48,237 bases of DNA from Hymenobacter glacialis (GCF_001816165.1 NZ_MDZC01000054.1:1-48237); one strand, 5' to 3'. Shown: positions 6,530 to 14,904, numbered from the stretch's first letter. Program-made: numbers and translations. Notes: generated by a model not told the origin, from the sequence alone.

Positions 6530-8581
6530 CTACCAAATTTTAGAGCGGTCGGCCGTGGGGCGCATCATCTTGCTACCGTCTTTGCAGCCAAAGGCTTCGA
6601 AGAACTCGGGCATGTTCATCAGCGGGCCGTTGGTCCGGAACTCAGCGGGCGAGTGCGGGTCGGTCTGCACCTGCTGGCGCAGGGCTTCGGGCCGGGAGTT
6701 GTTGCGCCAGATTTGGGCATAGCCCAAGAAAAAGCGCTGCTCGGGCGTGAAGCCGTCGATGGTTTTGCCAGCCTTCGCCTGGGGCGTTTTCTTAAACGCA
6801 GCGTAGGCAATGGTGAGGCCGCCGAGGTCAGCCAGGTTTTCGCCCATGGTCAGCTTGCCGTTTACGTGCACCGAATCGAGCGGCATGAAGGCGTCGTACT
6901 GCTTGCCCACAATGTCGGCCTTGGCGTTGAATTTGTCCGCGTCTTCTTTGGTCCACCAGTCGCGCAGGTTGCCTTTGGAGTCGTACTGGCGGCCCTGGTC
7001 GTCGAAGCCGTGCGTCATTTCGTGGCCAATCACGGCGCCGATGCCGCCGTAGTTCACGGCATCATCGGCCTTGGGGTCGTAGAAGGGCGGCTGCAGGATG
7101 CCGGCAGGAAACACGATTTCGTTCATCGGCGGGTTGTAATAGGCATTCACCGTGGGCGGGGTCATGCCCCACTCGTTGCGGTCGATGGGCTTGCCGAAGT
7201 GGCTGATTTGGTCCTGGTTGGCCCACACGCGAGCCGCCAGCAAGTTGTTGAGGTAGGACTCGCGGCCGATGCTGAGCTTGGAGTAATCCTTCCACTTATC
7301 GGGGTAGCCAATCTTTACCACAAAGGCGTTGAGCTTCGTCAGGGCCTCCTTTTTGGTGGCGGCGCTCATCCAGTCCGTGGCCTTGATGCGCTCGGCGTAG
7401 GCCACGCGCAGGTTTTCAATCATCTCCTTGGCTTTGGCTTTGGCCGCCGGCGAGAAGGCTTTGTCCACGTACAGCTGGCCGAAGGCCTCGCCCAGGGCGC
7501 CGTCGGTGGCGCGCAACGTGCGCTTCCAGCGCGGCTGCTGCTTTTTGGCCCCGGTCAGGGTTTGCGAAAACCGGAAGCTCTCGTCGCCGAAATTCTTGGG
7601 CAACGCGGCCGTTACGCTGCTCACCAGATGAAAGCGCAGGTACTGCTTCTGGTCGGCAATGGGCTCTTCCTTGAGCATGGCGCTCACTTCCTTCATGAAG
7701 TCGGGCTGGCCCACAATCACCTCTTTGGCCGCGCCCAGGCCACTTTCCTTCAGCACCAGCGGCAGGTTGAGGTTGGGGTAGGCGGCGTTGGCCTGCGCCA
7801 GCGTCATTTTGGTGTAGTTGGCGTAGGGGTCGCGCAGGTCCACGCGGCTCTTGCTGGCCTTGGCCAGGCGGGTTTCGATGCGCTGCACGGCGGCGGCATT
7901 GCTTTTGGCCGTGGCCTCGCTGTCGCCCAGCATCTTGAAGGTGTTCACCAGGTAGGTGTCGTAGGCGCTGCGGATTGCTTTCGAGCGGGCGTCGTCCTTC
8001 AGGTAGTAGTCGCGGTCGGGCAGCGTGAGGCCGCCCTGGCCCATCTGCACGGCGTACTGCGTGCTGATTTTCTCGTCCTGGCCCACGTAGGAACCGTACC
8101 ACACGCTGCCGGCGTGCGCCTTGGGGTCGGCCAGAAAGCGCTGCATCTCGCCTAGGTCTTTAATGGCCGCAATGCGGTTCAGATGCGGCTGCAGGTACTT
8201 CAGGCCGGCCTGTTCAATGGCCACCGAGTCCATGGCCGAGGCGAAGAAGTCGCCTACCTTCTGGGCATTGGAGCCCTTGGGAGCCTTGGCGGCGTTGGCG
8301 GCGGCATCGTTGAGAATGGCGCGCAGGGTGGCGTTGTTGGCATCGGCCAGCTCGTTGAAAGAACCCCAGCGCGACTCAGCAGCCGGAATGGGATTGTTTT
8401 TCAGCCAGTTGCCCGAAGCGTAATGAAAAAAGTCTTCACAGGGCTTTACCGACTGGTCGATGTTGGCGATGGTGATGCCAACGCCTTTCTGGGCGGTTTG
8501 GCCCATTGCGGTGCTGGAAACCAGGCTGCCTAGTCCGAGCACGGCCAGGCTAAGCCGACGCGCAATTACAGTTACAATCAT
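6530..8581 (-). CDS. M13 family zinc metallopeptidase (neprilysin/PepO-like), copy 2
   Basis: A 683-residue paralogue of the next gene downstream. The ATG at 8581 gives a good signal region (MIVTVIARRLSLAVLGLGSL, cleaved near TAMGQ); the frame is open further upstream to 8704 but that extension has no signal character. The zinc site is GAVIGHEMTHGFDDQGRQYD (HExxH about residue 519), NAYYNPPMNEIVFPAGIL the substrate-binding motif and ENLADLGGL the third ligand. The C-terminus is SKIW. It lacks the Lys/Ser-rich insert after the signal peptide seen in copy 1. The similarity runs from GIxIxxANIDxSVxPC to the last residue, so this is a whole-gene tandem duplication. Confidence 0.95.
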   Translation of the reverse strand: MIVTVIARRLSLAVLGLGSLVSSTAMGQTAQKGVGITIANIDQSVKPCEDFFHYASGNWLKNNPIPAAESRWGSFNELADANNATLRAILNDAAANAAKAPKGSNAQKVGDFFASAMDSVAIEQAGLKYLQPHLNRIAAIKDLGEMQRFLADPKAHAGSVWYGSYVGQDEKISTQYAVQMGQGGLTLPDRDYYLKDDARSKAIRSAYDTYLVNTFKMLGDSEATAKSNAAAVQRIETRLAKASKSRVDLRDPYANYTKMTLAQANAAYPNLNLPLVLKESGLGAAKEVIVGQPDFMKEVSAMLKEEPIADQKQYLRFHLVSSVTAALPKNFGDESFRFSQTLTGAKKQQPRWKRTLRATDGALGEAFGQLYVDKAFSPAAKAKAKEMIENLRVAYAERIKATDWMSAATKKEALTKLNAFVVKIGYPDKWKDYSKLSIGRESYLNNLLAARVWANQDQISHFGKPIDRNEWGMTPPTVNAYYNPPMNEIVFPAGILQPPFYDPKADDAVNYGGIGAVIGHEMTHGFDDQGRQYDSKGNLRDWWTKEDADKFNAKADIVGKQYDAFMPLDSVHVNGKLTMGENLADLGGLTIAYAAFKKTPQAKAGKTIDGFTPEQRFFLGYAQIWRNNSRPEALRQQVQTDPHSPAEFRTNGPLMNMPEFFEAFGCKDGSKMMRPTADRSKIW

Positions 8582-8741
8582 ATAAGAGTGTTGGGATGGG
8601 AAATGATGCCGTGAAGTTACAGACACCCGGCTTTCGCAGCGGTTGCAGAGCAGGGTTAAAGAACCTAACCAAACAGAAAACATGAGCATGACGCCATATT
8701 CCACCTGTTGGGACGGCGCTGGTCGCAGGTTATTCGGTTAT

Positions 8742-8809
8742 CGTTCAACGATTTCACCACCCCAGCTGGCGCTTCGCGCCAGCGTCCCCTCCTCAAAAAA
8801 GGTGGGGAG
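8742..8809. repeat. Half copy of the composite CTCCCCTCCTT element
   Basis: Nearly identical to the right half of the element at 20049-20245: TTCAACGA, TTCACCACCCCAG, a hairpin (GCTGGCGC-TTC-GCGCCAGC), then TCCCCTCCT, an A-run and GGTGGGGAG. The left half is missing. It lies 48 bases upstream of the xseA start. Confidence 0.8.
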
Positions 8810-8845
8810 TGCGCGTTTTTCCAGCACCGCTACGCCCCTCGCCCG

Positions 8846-8852
8846 TAACTTG
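8846..8852 (+). promoter_or_regulatory. Candidate -7 element before xseA
   Basis: TAACTTG followed by CGCCC and the ATG at 8858. It matches TAnnTTTG with one T fewer. The spacing implies a leader of only a few bases. Confidence 0.35.
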
Positions 8853-8857
8853 CGCCC

Positions 8858-10221
8858 ATGCCGCTCTACAACCGCCGCCCGGAGCTTCCCCCTACCCTGC
8901 CGCCTCCGCCGCTGGGCCTGGCCGACCTGCTGGGCCGCGTGCGCCAGGCCCTGCAGCAGCAGCTGGCCAATTCCTATTGGGTGGTGGCGGAAGTCTCTGA
9001 GCTCACCGTGCCGCGCTTTGCCGGGGCCCACTGCTACCTCACCCTCACCGAGCAAACCATCGATAGCCGCGGCACCCCCATTAAGGCGCAGGCCCGCGCT
9101 ACGCTCTGGAGCCAGCGCTACCAGCAGCTGGCGCCAGCCTTTGAGCACCACACCGGCCAGCCGCTGCGTGCCGGCCTGAAACTGCTGCTGCGGGTGCAGG
9201 TGCGCTTCCACGAGCAGTACGGGCTGAGCCTCGACGTGGCGGCAATTGACCCGAGCTACACCGTGGGCGAGCTGGCCCTGCTACGCCTGAAAACGTTGCG
9301 GCAGCTGGAGGAAAAAGGCCTGCTGGAACGCCAGAAGCTGCTGGTGCTACCCCTGGCGCCGCAGCGGCTGGCGGTTATTTCCTCGCCCACGGCGGCGGGC
9401 TTCCAGGATTTTGTGCAGCAGCTCGACGAAGCGCCTTATGACTTTGCCCTCACGCTGTTTCCGGCGGCCATGCAGGGCGACGACGCTCCGGCCAGCATCC
9501 GCGCTGCGCTGGACGGCGTGCGGGCGCGCCGCAGCCAGTTCGACGCCGTGGTGATTATTCGGGGCGGCGGCAGCCGCACCGACTTGCTGGCTTTTGATGA
9601 ATACGGGCTGGCGGCGGCCGTGGGCGCGTTTCCCCTGCCGGTGCTCACCGGCATTGGCCACGAGCGCGACGAGGCCCTGGTGGACCTCACGGCCCACCGC
9701 GCCCTGAAAACCCCCACCGCCCTGGCCGTATTTTTGGTGGAGCGGCTGGCCCGGCTCGAAGCTGCGTTTATGGGCTATGGCGAGCGGGTGGTGGCCCTGG
9801 CCCGCGGCCAGCTCAGTCAATCCCATACCCGCCTCGACCAACTCAGCGGCCGCAGTCGCTACGCCGCCCACCGGCAGCTCGATGCGGCCCGCGATGCCTT
9901 GCACGCCCGCGCCCGCCAAGCCGCCCAGGGCCCCCGCGAACAGCTGCGCCAACTAACCCAGCGCCTGGGCCGCTACCGGCACCAGCTGCCCCGCGCGCGC
10001 CGCGCGCTGCCCGGGAGCAGCGCGGCCTGCGCCAACGCGGCCGCCGGCTGCTGAGCCGCTTCGCGCGCCACCACCGGCGGCGCCGCGAAAACCTGTTGCG
10101 CCGCCGCTTCCAGCTGCAGCTGGTGCTGGAGCGCCACCTGCACCGGGCCGAGCTGCGTCTTTGTCAGTTATCAGTTAACAGTGAGCAGTTAACCAATAGC
10201 AGACGCCCGCCAAACCCGTAG
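8858..10221 (+). CDS. xseA: Exodeoxyribonuclease VII large subunit, apparent frameshift near 3' end
   Basis: The large subunit of exonuclease VII, which degrades single-stranded DNA to oligonucleotides. An N-terminal OB fold (LANSYWVVAEVSELTVPRF, about residues 35-53) is followed by the catalytic domain (RLAVISSPTAAGFQDF about 170; IIRGGGSRTDLLAFDEYGLA and LTGIGHERDEALVDL about 230-275) and an Arg/Gln-rich coiled coil. The frame entered at 8858 runs into GSSAACANAAAGC and stops at 10054. The frame one base earlier continues the coiled coil from about 10012 (REQRGLRQRGRRLLSRF onward) to a stop at 10219-10221. The break lies in the CG-rich tract 9990-10012 and equals one missing or two extra bases. 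The rejoined protein lacks the usual RGY-type C-terminal segment and ends inside a repeat. xseB follows. Confidence 0.85.
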
Positions 10222-10271
10222 TCAACTCTTCATAATTGCTCACTGATACCTGCTCACTGTTAACTGATAAA
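10165..10271. repeat. Heptad-unit hairpin element between xseA and xseB
   Basis: Four 7-base units run from 10165 (CAGTTAT, CAGTTAA, CAGTGAG, CAGTTAA). The 21-base arm at 10168-10188 is perfectly repeated in reverse complement at 10250-10270. The element codes for the end of the out-of-frame xseA extension and ends one base before the xseB ATG. It belongs with the elements at 29941-30016 and 43403-43490. Confidence 0.85.
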
Positions 10272-10574
10272 ATGACTTACCGCGAAGCTATCGAGGAACT
10301 GGAAACCATCCTGCGCGCCCTCGAAACCGATGCCGTGGACGTGGACGACCTCACCACCCGCGTCGAGCGCTCGGCTGAATTAATCCGGCTGTGCCGCCAC
10401 AAGCTGCGCCACGCCGAAGCATCCTTGGACCGCGTTTTCGACACCCTGGACGACGAAGACGAGGCCGACGAGTTGGCCGAAGACGACGACGACCAGGAAG
10501 CCGAAGAAACCGCTGATGAGGACGAAAACGACGAGCACGATGACCTGCGCGGCGGGCCCGGTCGCAGTTGGTAA
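10272..10574 (+). CDS. xseB: Exodeoxyribonuclease VII small subunit with acidic tail
   Basis: A 100-residue protein. The first 58 residues match the helical-hairpin small subunit (MTYREAIEELETILRAL, then VDVDDLTTRVERSAELIRLC and LRHAEASLDRVFD), several copies of which bind the coiled coil of XseA. From residue 59 to 91 the chain is almost only Asp and Glu, before a short basic end (GGPGRSW). Family members are usually about 80 residues without such a tail, so the tail is lineage-specific. The ATG at 10272 is preferred over an upstream in-frame ATG at 10236 because the intervening codons come from the repeat element. Confidence 0.9.
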   Translation: MTYREAIEELETILRALETDAVDVDDLTTRVERSAELIRLCRHKLRHAEASLDRVFDTLDDEDEADELAEDDDDQEAEETADEDENDEHDDLRGGPGRSW

Positions 10575-10822
10575 AAACCCCAACAAACAGTCTCGATTAG
10601 GTGCTTACATTTGCTTCTTCATCCAATACAAACTTCTTTTTATATAATTGTTCCAAAGTGTGTTAATGTCAGTTTTTATGGAGTAGACACGCACCAACTT
10701 GCGTCCCTACTTCCTGTGCCAATTCATTGCAAAAAAAAACGCAACCTGAACCGTTGCGTGTACGCTACACGCCTTGAGTTGCCCCCGTATTCTATTGACC
10801 GACTGATTCTTTTTCTCTTCTT
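10575..10822 (+). other. AT-rich intergenic region with promoter and hairpins
   Basis: No convincing gene. TACATTTG at 10606-10613 is an exact TAnnTTTG. AT-rich sequence follows, then a run of nine or more A near 10732, and overlapping hairpins GCAAC-CTGAACC-GTTGC (10741-10757) and GCGTGTA-CGC-TACACGC (10756-10772). Base composition is clearly lower in GC than the surrounding genes. It could be a long leader of the kinase gene, an independent small RNA, or plain spacer. Confidence 0.35.
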
Positions 10823-10825
10823 TTG
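10795..10825 (+). promoter_or_regulatory. Candidate promoter of the histidine kinase gene
   Basis: TTG at 10795-10797 and TTCTTTTG at 10818-10825 (one mismatch to TAnnTTTG) with 20 bases between. Transcription would start just after 10825, which rules out a start codon at 10823 and favours the GTG at 10853. Two short hairpins (ACCTG-TCCGG-CAGGT, GCAGG-TG-CCTGC) lie in the leader. Confidence 0.45.
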
Positions 10826-10852
10826 TGCTACCTGTCCGGCAGGTGCCTGCAT

Positions 10853-11674
10853 GTGACCGACTTTCTACCCCTGTTGCTTCTAACGCCTACTTTGCTCTTG
10901 CTGGTGCTTGGGCTGGTGTGGTTTGTGGTACGCTACCAGCGGATACAACTGCGGCAGCAGCAGGAGCTGGCCCAGCTGCAGGAAGCGGCGCAGCAGCAGG
11001 CACTGGCCGCAGCTCTGGTAGCGCAGGAAGACGAGCGGCAGCGAATTGCCGCCGAATTACACGACGGCGTGGGCACCATTCTGGCGCTTGCCAAGCTCCA
11101 CCTGTTTGCGCCGGGCAGCCCGCCCGCGCCCGAAGCCAGCGCCCTGATTGACCAAGCCGTGGCCGAAGTACGCCGCATATCGCGCAACCTGCAGCCGGCT
11201 ACGCTGCAGCAGCTGGGCCTGGCCCAGGCCATGCGCGCGCTGGTGCAAGCCGTGCCCACCGAAAGCGGCCCCGAAGTACGCCTGGAGCAGGAAGGACCCC
11301 TGGGTCGCCTCATTCCGCCACACGAACTGATGGTGTACCGCATTGCGCAGGAGCTGCTCACCAATGGCCTGTTGCACGCCGACGCCCCGCACATTGTGCT
11401 GCGCGTGGGCGCCGTGCCCGGCCTGCTCACCCTTACTTATTCCGACGACGGCCAGGGCTTCGACCTGGCGGCGCTGGAAGAACTGCCCCCGCCCGGCCCT
11501 CACGGCCAGCCCGTGGGCATGGGCCTCATCAACCTGCGCAGCCGTGTGGCAGTGCTGGGGGGCCAATTGCATTATCATTCCGAACCAGGGGTGGGAACCC
11601 GCGTAGAGGCTATTTTGCCTGTTACGCTGCTGCCAGCCGGCACGCCCGCCCCTTCTTTTACGCTCAATTCATGA
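10853..11674 (+). CDS. NarX/DesK-type sensor histidine kinase, single membrane segment
   Basis: A 273-residue kinase of the HisKA_3 class. One membrane segment (about residues 4-27), a Gln-rich coiled coil, then ERQRIAAELHDGVGTILALA with the phospho-accepting His at about residue 70. The ATPase part has the N-box (ELLTNGLLHADAPHIVLRV), the G1 box (SDDGQGFDL) and the G2 box (GMGLINLRSRVAVLGG). It has no periplasmic or other sensor domain, so the signal must come through the membrane segment or a partner. Start is GTG at 10853, since the overlapping ATG at 10851 is followed at once by a stop. Its last four bases overlap the next gene (ATGA), a translational coupling that marks the cognate partner. 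Confidence 0.88.
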   Translation: MTDFLPLLLLTPTLLLLVLGLVWFVVRYQRIQLRQQQELAQLQEAAQQQALAAALVAQEDERQRIAAELHDGVGTILALAKLHLFAPGSPPAPEASALIDQAVAEVRRISRNLQPATLQQLGLAQAMRALVQAVPTESGPEVRLEQEGPLGRLIPPHELMVYRIAQELLTNGLLHADAPHIVLRVGAVPGLLTLTYSDDGQGFDLAALEELPPPGPHGQPVGMGLINLRSRVAVLGGQLHYHSEPGVGTRVEAILPVTLLPAGTPAPSFTLNS

Positions 11675-12084
11675 GACCTACTTCTACTCCTGCGGCCGGG
11701 GCCGTGCCAGTTCGCCTAGCCATCGTCGACGACCATATCTTGTTTCGCAAAGGGCTGCGGGCGCTGCTCAGCGGCTACGTGGGCATTGAGGTGGTGTGCG
11801 AAGCCGGCAACGGCCAGGAGCTCCTCGAGCTGCTGGACCAGGGCAGCCGCCCCAACGTGGTGCTGATGGACATGCAGATGCCCATTCTCGACGGCCTGCA
11901 AACCACCCGCCTGCTGCGCACCCAGTTTCCGGCGGTGCGCGTGGTCATCATCTCCATGCACGACGACCCTTCGCTGGTGAGCACCGTGCTGGCCGAAGGT
12001 GCCCACAGCTACCTCGTAAAAAACACCTCGCCCGAGGAGATGCGCAGCGCCGTGCTGGCCGCCGCCGCCAGTACCGGCCAGTAG
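11671..12084 (+). CDS. Receiver-only response regulator (NarL-like REC, no DNA-binding domain)
   Basis: A 137-residue protein holding only a receiver domain: acidic pocket VDD (Asp20-21), phospho-acceptor Asp67 in VVLMDMQMP, Ser95 in VIISMHDD and Lys117 in SYLVKN. The sequence is closest to the REC half of NarL/FixJ regulators, which normally continue into a LuxR-type helix-turn-helix. Here a TAG follows AAAASTGQ, and no helix-turn-helix can be read in any frame before the terminator at 12149. It is therefore a real stand-alone receiver or a truncated regulator. The kinase gene overlaps it by four bases, so it is the likely phosphoryl acceptor. Confidence 0.88.
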   Translation: MRPTSTPAAGAVPVRLAIVDDHILFRKGLRALLSGYVGIEVVCEAGNGQELLELLDQGSRPNVVLMDMQMPILDGLQTTRLLRTQFPAVRVVIISMHDDPSLVSTVLAEGAHSYLVKNTSPEEMRSAVLAAAASTGQ

Positions 12085-12148
12085 CGGCCACGGCGGCAGC
12101 ACCCGTGCGGTTTCTAATGCGTGGCTGCTGCGCCTGTTGTACTATATC

Positions 12149-12195
12149 AAAAAGCCCCCGCTTCCTATACTGAATAGGAAGCGGGGGCTTTTTTT
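12149..12195. terminator. Bidirectional terminator
   Basis: AAAAAGCCCCCGCTTCCTA pairs perfectly with its reverse complement around a 7-base loop, with an A-run on the left and T-run on the right. It lies between the response regulator (plus) and the TonB-dependent receptor (minus) and can end both transcripts. Confidence 0.93.
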
Positions 12196-12222
12196 GATGC
12201 TTAAGCCAGCGACAGCCGTTGC

Positions 12223-14904
12223 TTAGAGCGTGGCCGACAGGCCCACCGTGAAGGTGCGGCCGCGGTTGAAGAAGGCCTGCAGCAAGTCGAGGCTGCCGTT
12301 GTTAGCAGCGGCCCGGTTCGAAACATCGGTGAAGTAAAACTCATTGAACACGTTCAGCACGGAGCCTTTTAGCCCGAGGCGCACCTTGTTATTGAGCACG
12401 GGTTTGAATTCGTAGCCCATGTGCAAGTCAAAGTTGCGGGTGGTGGGCAGGCGGTACGAATCGGTGCTGCTGGCGGGGTCGAGGATGGTTTCGGGGTTGA
12501 AGTCGGCGTAGTATTTGGTGAAGAGCAGGAACGAAGGGCGGATGTAGGCGCCGCGAAACGGCTCGTAGCGCAGGCCAATCTGGAACTGGTTCTGGGCGGC
12601 GTCGCCCACGTGGGTACCGTCGAGGAACACCGGCTGGTCTACCAGGTCGGGGTTCACAAAGGAGCCGTCTTCCTTGGTCTGGTTGAGCAGGCCTTTGCCG
12701 GTCCAGCGCCAGTCGCCCATGGAAATGGCGGCGTTCAGCTGCAGGCGGCGGCTGATTTCCTGCGCCACGCTCAGCTCCACGCCGGCGTGCCGGGCGTTCA
12801 CGTTGCGCACGTTGCTGTACACGGCTTCGCCGGAAGCATTGGAAAAGGAGGTAGTGGTTTTGTTGGACCACAGGGTGTAGTAGGCATTCAGGGTCACTTT
12901 CAGGCTGGGGTACGAAATGCCGTAGCCTATTTCGGCGCTCGAAATGCCTTCGGGGCGCACGTTGTCGTACTTGCGGCCGGCGTTGGTATACAGCAGGTTG
13001 AAGAACGGCACCTTGCTGTTGTAGCCCACGTTGGCAAACACGTTGTCGTGCTCGGTGATGTTGTAGTTGGCACCGGCCTTCACGCTGTAGCCCGTGAAAC
13101 GGGTCCAGTCGGTTTCCACGAAGCTACCATCGGCCTGCTTGAGCTGGAAGTAGTCGATGCGCTTGTAGGCCACCTGCGAAAGCGTGGCGCTCACCACCGC
13201 CGAGAGCAGCGGCGTCTTGTATTCGAGCTGCGAGTAGCCGCCCAGCCAACGGGTTTTGCCGTCGTAGTTGTAGCCGAGCTTGTCGCCTACCTGCAGGCGG
13301 GCCGCCGGGTCAGCGTTGCGGTCGCGGCCCGAGGCGGGTGCCAGCGCGAAATCTGCCCCCACCAGGTCGCGGATTTCGCGGTAATGCAGGCCCGTGTAGT
13401 TGCGGCCGTCCACGCCCGCCGAGAAGGTTACTTTGTCATTCACCAGGTAATCGCCGCCCACCACAAAGCCGTACCAGCGGTGGCTGTTCACGCTGTTTAT
13501 CAGGAACTGGGTGGCGCGGCGGGTGGGGTTCGGGTTGGGGTTGTTGGCCGTAGGCAAGCCGATGTTGTCGTCGTAAATCTTCTGGAAATCCGTTTGACCG
13601 GTGGCGCTGTTTTGGGCAATGGTGGTGGAGTTGGAAGCGGTGAGGCCGCTGGAGCCGCCGCCCGTGCCGTAGGAAGCATACAGCACCGTGGACACAAACA
13701 GACGGTCGGTGGCCTGCCAGAGGTCGTTGAAGTTCACTTGGGGCTTGTGGTAGAAGTTGGTGCGCTCGTTCAGGACCTCTTGGCCGCGGCTGGTTTTCTG
13801 GCCATTCGGCCCCAGGCTGTAGCGGTCCAGCGTGCCCCAATACGGGTTGTACTGGAAGCCGCGGTTGCCATTAATAACGGGCTTGGCCCCGATTTCGCGG
13901 GCTTTCTCATCCGAATACACCCCTACCTGCGCGGGGAAAGAACGCTGCCCGTGCTTCTGGGGCGAACCCATGCCGGTGAGCGACAGGCTGTGTTTGCCCG
14001 CCCGCTTGCTGACAGTACCGAAGTAGGTGTAGGCGTCGTCAAACGCCTTGTCCACCCAGCCGTCGGAGGTACGGCGCGAGCCGTAGACCGTGAACGCCCA
14101 GTCGCCCTTAAGCTGGCCGGAACTGAGCATGAGCGAATATTTCTGGTAGTTGTTGGAGCCGGTTTCCACGCGGGCCAGCACCGATTTCTTGTCGTCGAAG
14201 CCTTTGGTGAGCACGTTGATGGTGCCGCCCACCGAGGGCACGGCAATCTTGGACGCCGACAGACCGCGCTGCACCTGCAGCGACTTAGTCACGTCGCCCA
14301 GGTCCCAGTTCGACCAGAACACGTTGCCGTTTTCCATGTCGTTCACCGGCACGCCGTTGATGAGCACGGCCACGTTGCGCTGGTCGAAGCCGCGCACGTT
14401 GATGCGCGAGTCGCCGGTGCCACCGCCGCGCTGCGTAGCGTATACGCCGGGCGTTTCGTTGAGAATCATCGGCAGGTCGCGGTTGGAGAGGGTTTCGCGC
14501 AGCTTCACCTCGCTCACGGCCGAAAAGGCTACGGGCGTGCTCCGCTCCTGGGCCTGGGCGGCCACCACGGTCACTTCTTCCAGGCTGGCGTTGTCGGGGC
14601 TCAAGGCAAAGGAGGCCACCACGTTCTGGGTGGTTATTTTAACGGTTTGGGTCAGCGGCTTGTAGCCAATGAAGCTGGCCTGCAGCGTGTAGGTGCCGGC
14701 GGGCAGGTTGGGGACTTTAAAGGAGCCGTCGGCATCGGCGCCGCTGCCGGTGTTCTGGCCGCTGCCCGTTACCTGCACCGTGGCCCCGGGCAGGGTTTCG
14801 CCGGTCACCTTGTCGAGAACGCGCCCCCGAATGGAAAACGTATTCTGCGCCAGCGCCGGCAGCGCAAATAGAACCGTAACTAAAACAGTAAAAAAGTGCT
14901 TCAT
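12223..14904 (-). CDS. TonB-dependent receptor with carboxypeptidase-regulatory-like domain
   Basis: An 893-residue outer-membrane receptor. Signal peptide MKHFFTVLVTVLFALPALAQ, then a beta-sandwich domain (SIRGRVLDKVTGETLPGATV to about residue 105) found on many Bacteroidota receptors, a plug (ERSTPVAFSAVSEVKLRE, INVRGFDQRNVAVLINGVPV, NDMENGNVFWSNWDLGD) and a 22-strand-type barrel ending in FTVGLSATL. It takes up a ligand using TonB energy. No SusD partner is adjacent, so it is not a typical glycan system; iron-chelate or other small ligands are possible but unproven. The ATG at 14904 is chosen because it starts the signal peptide and lies about 37 bases after a consensus promoter. Confidence 0.93.
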   Translation of the reverse strand: MKHFFTVLVTVLFALPALAQNTFSIRGRVLDKVTGETLPGATVQVTGSGQNTGSGADADGSFKVPNLPAGTYTLQASFIGYKPLTQTVKITTQNVVASFALSPDNASLEEVTVVAAQAQERSTPVAFSAVSEVKLRETLSNRDLPMILNETPGVYATQRGGGTGDSRINVRGFDQRNVAVLINGVPVNDMENGNVFWSNWDLGDVTKSLQVQRGLSASKIAVPSVGGTINVLTKGFDDKKSVLARVETGSNNYQKYSLMLSSGQLKGDWAFTVYGSRRTSDGWVDKAFDDAYTYFGTVSKRAGKHSLSLTGMGSPQKHGQRSFPAQVGVYSDEKAREIGAKPVINGNRGFQYNPYWGTLDRYSLGPNGQKTSRGQEVLNERTNFYHKPQVNFNDLWQATDRLFVSTVLYASYGTGGGSSGLTASNSTTIAQNSATGQTDFQKIYDDNIGLPTANNPNPNPTRRATQFLINSVNSHRWYGFVVGGDYLVNDKVTFSAGVDGRNYTGLHYREIRDLVGADFALAPASGRDRNADPAARLQVGDKLGYNYDGKTRWLGGYSQLEYKTPLLSAVVSATLSQVAYKRIDYFQLKQADGSFVETDWTRFTGYSVKAGANYNITEHDNVFANVGYNSKVPFFNLLYTNAGRKYDNVRPEGISSAEIGYGISYPSLKVTLNAYYTLWSNKTTTSFSNASGEAVYSNVRNVNARHAGVELSVAQEISRRLQLNAAISMGDWRWTGKGLLNQTKEDGSFVNPDLVDQPVFLDGTHVGDAAQNQFQIGLRYEPFRGAYIRPSFLLFTKYYADFNPETILDPASSTDSYRLPTTRNFDLHMGYEFKPVLNNKVRLGLKGSVLNVFNEFYFTDVSNRAAANNGSLDLLQAFFNRGRTFTVGLSATL

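Noticed and set aside
9980..10054. Programmed frameshifting in xseA
   Set aside because: No slippery heptamer with a following stem in the right place, and three other genes show similar one-base deficits, so a sequence error or mutation is simpler.
10611..10856. 81-codon open frame in the AT-rich spacer
   Set aside because: No family resemblance, low-complexity content, and it overlaps the kinase promoter and start.
12085..12148. Frameshifted helix-turn-helix after the receiver domain
   Set aside because: All three frames before the terminator at 12149 were read; none resembles a LuxR-type domain.
12223..14904. SusC/SusD glycan-uptake pair
   Set aside because: No SusD-like lipoprotein lies on either side and the receptor is shorter than typical SusC proteins.
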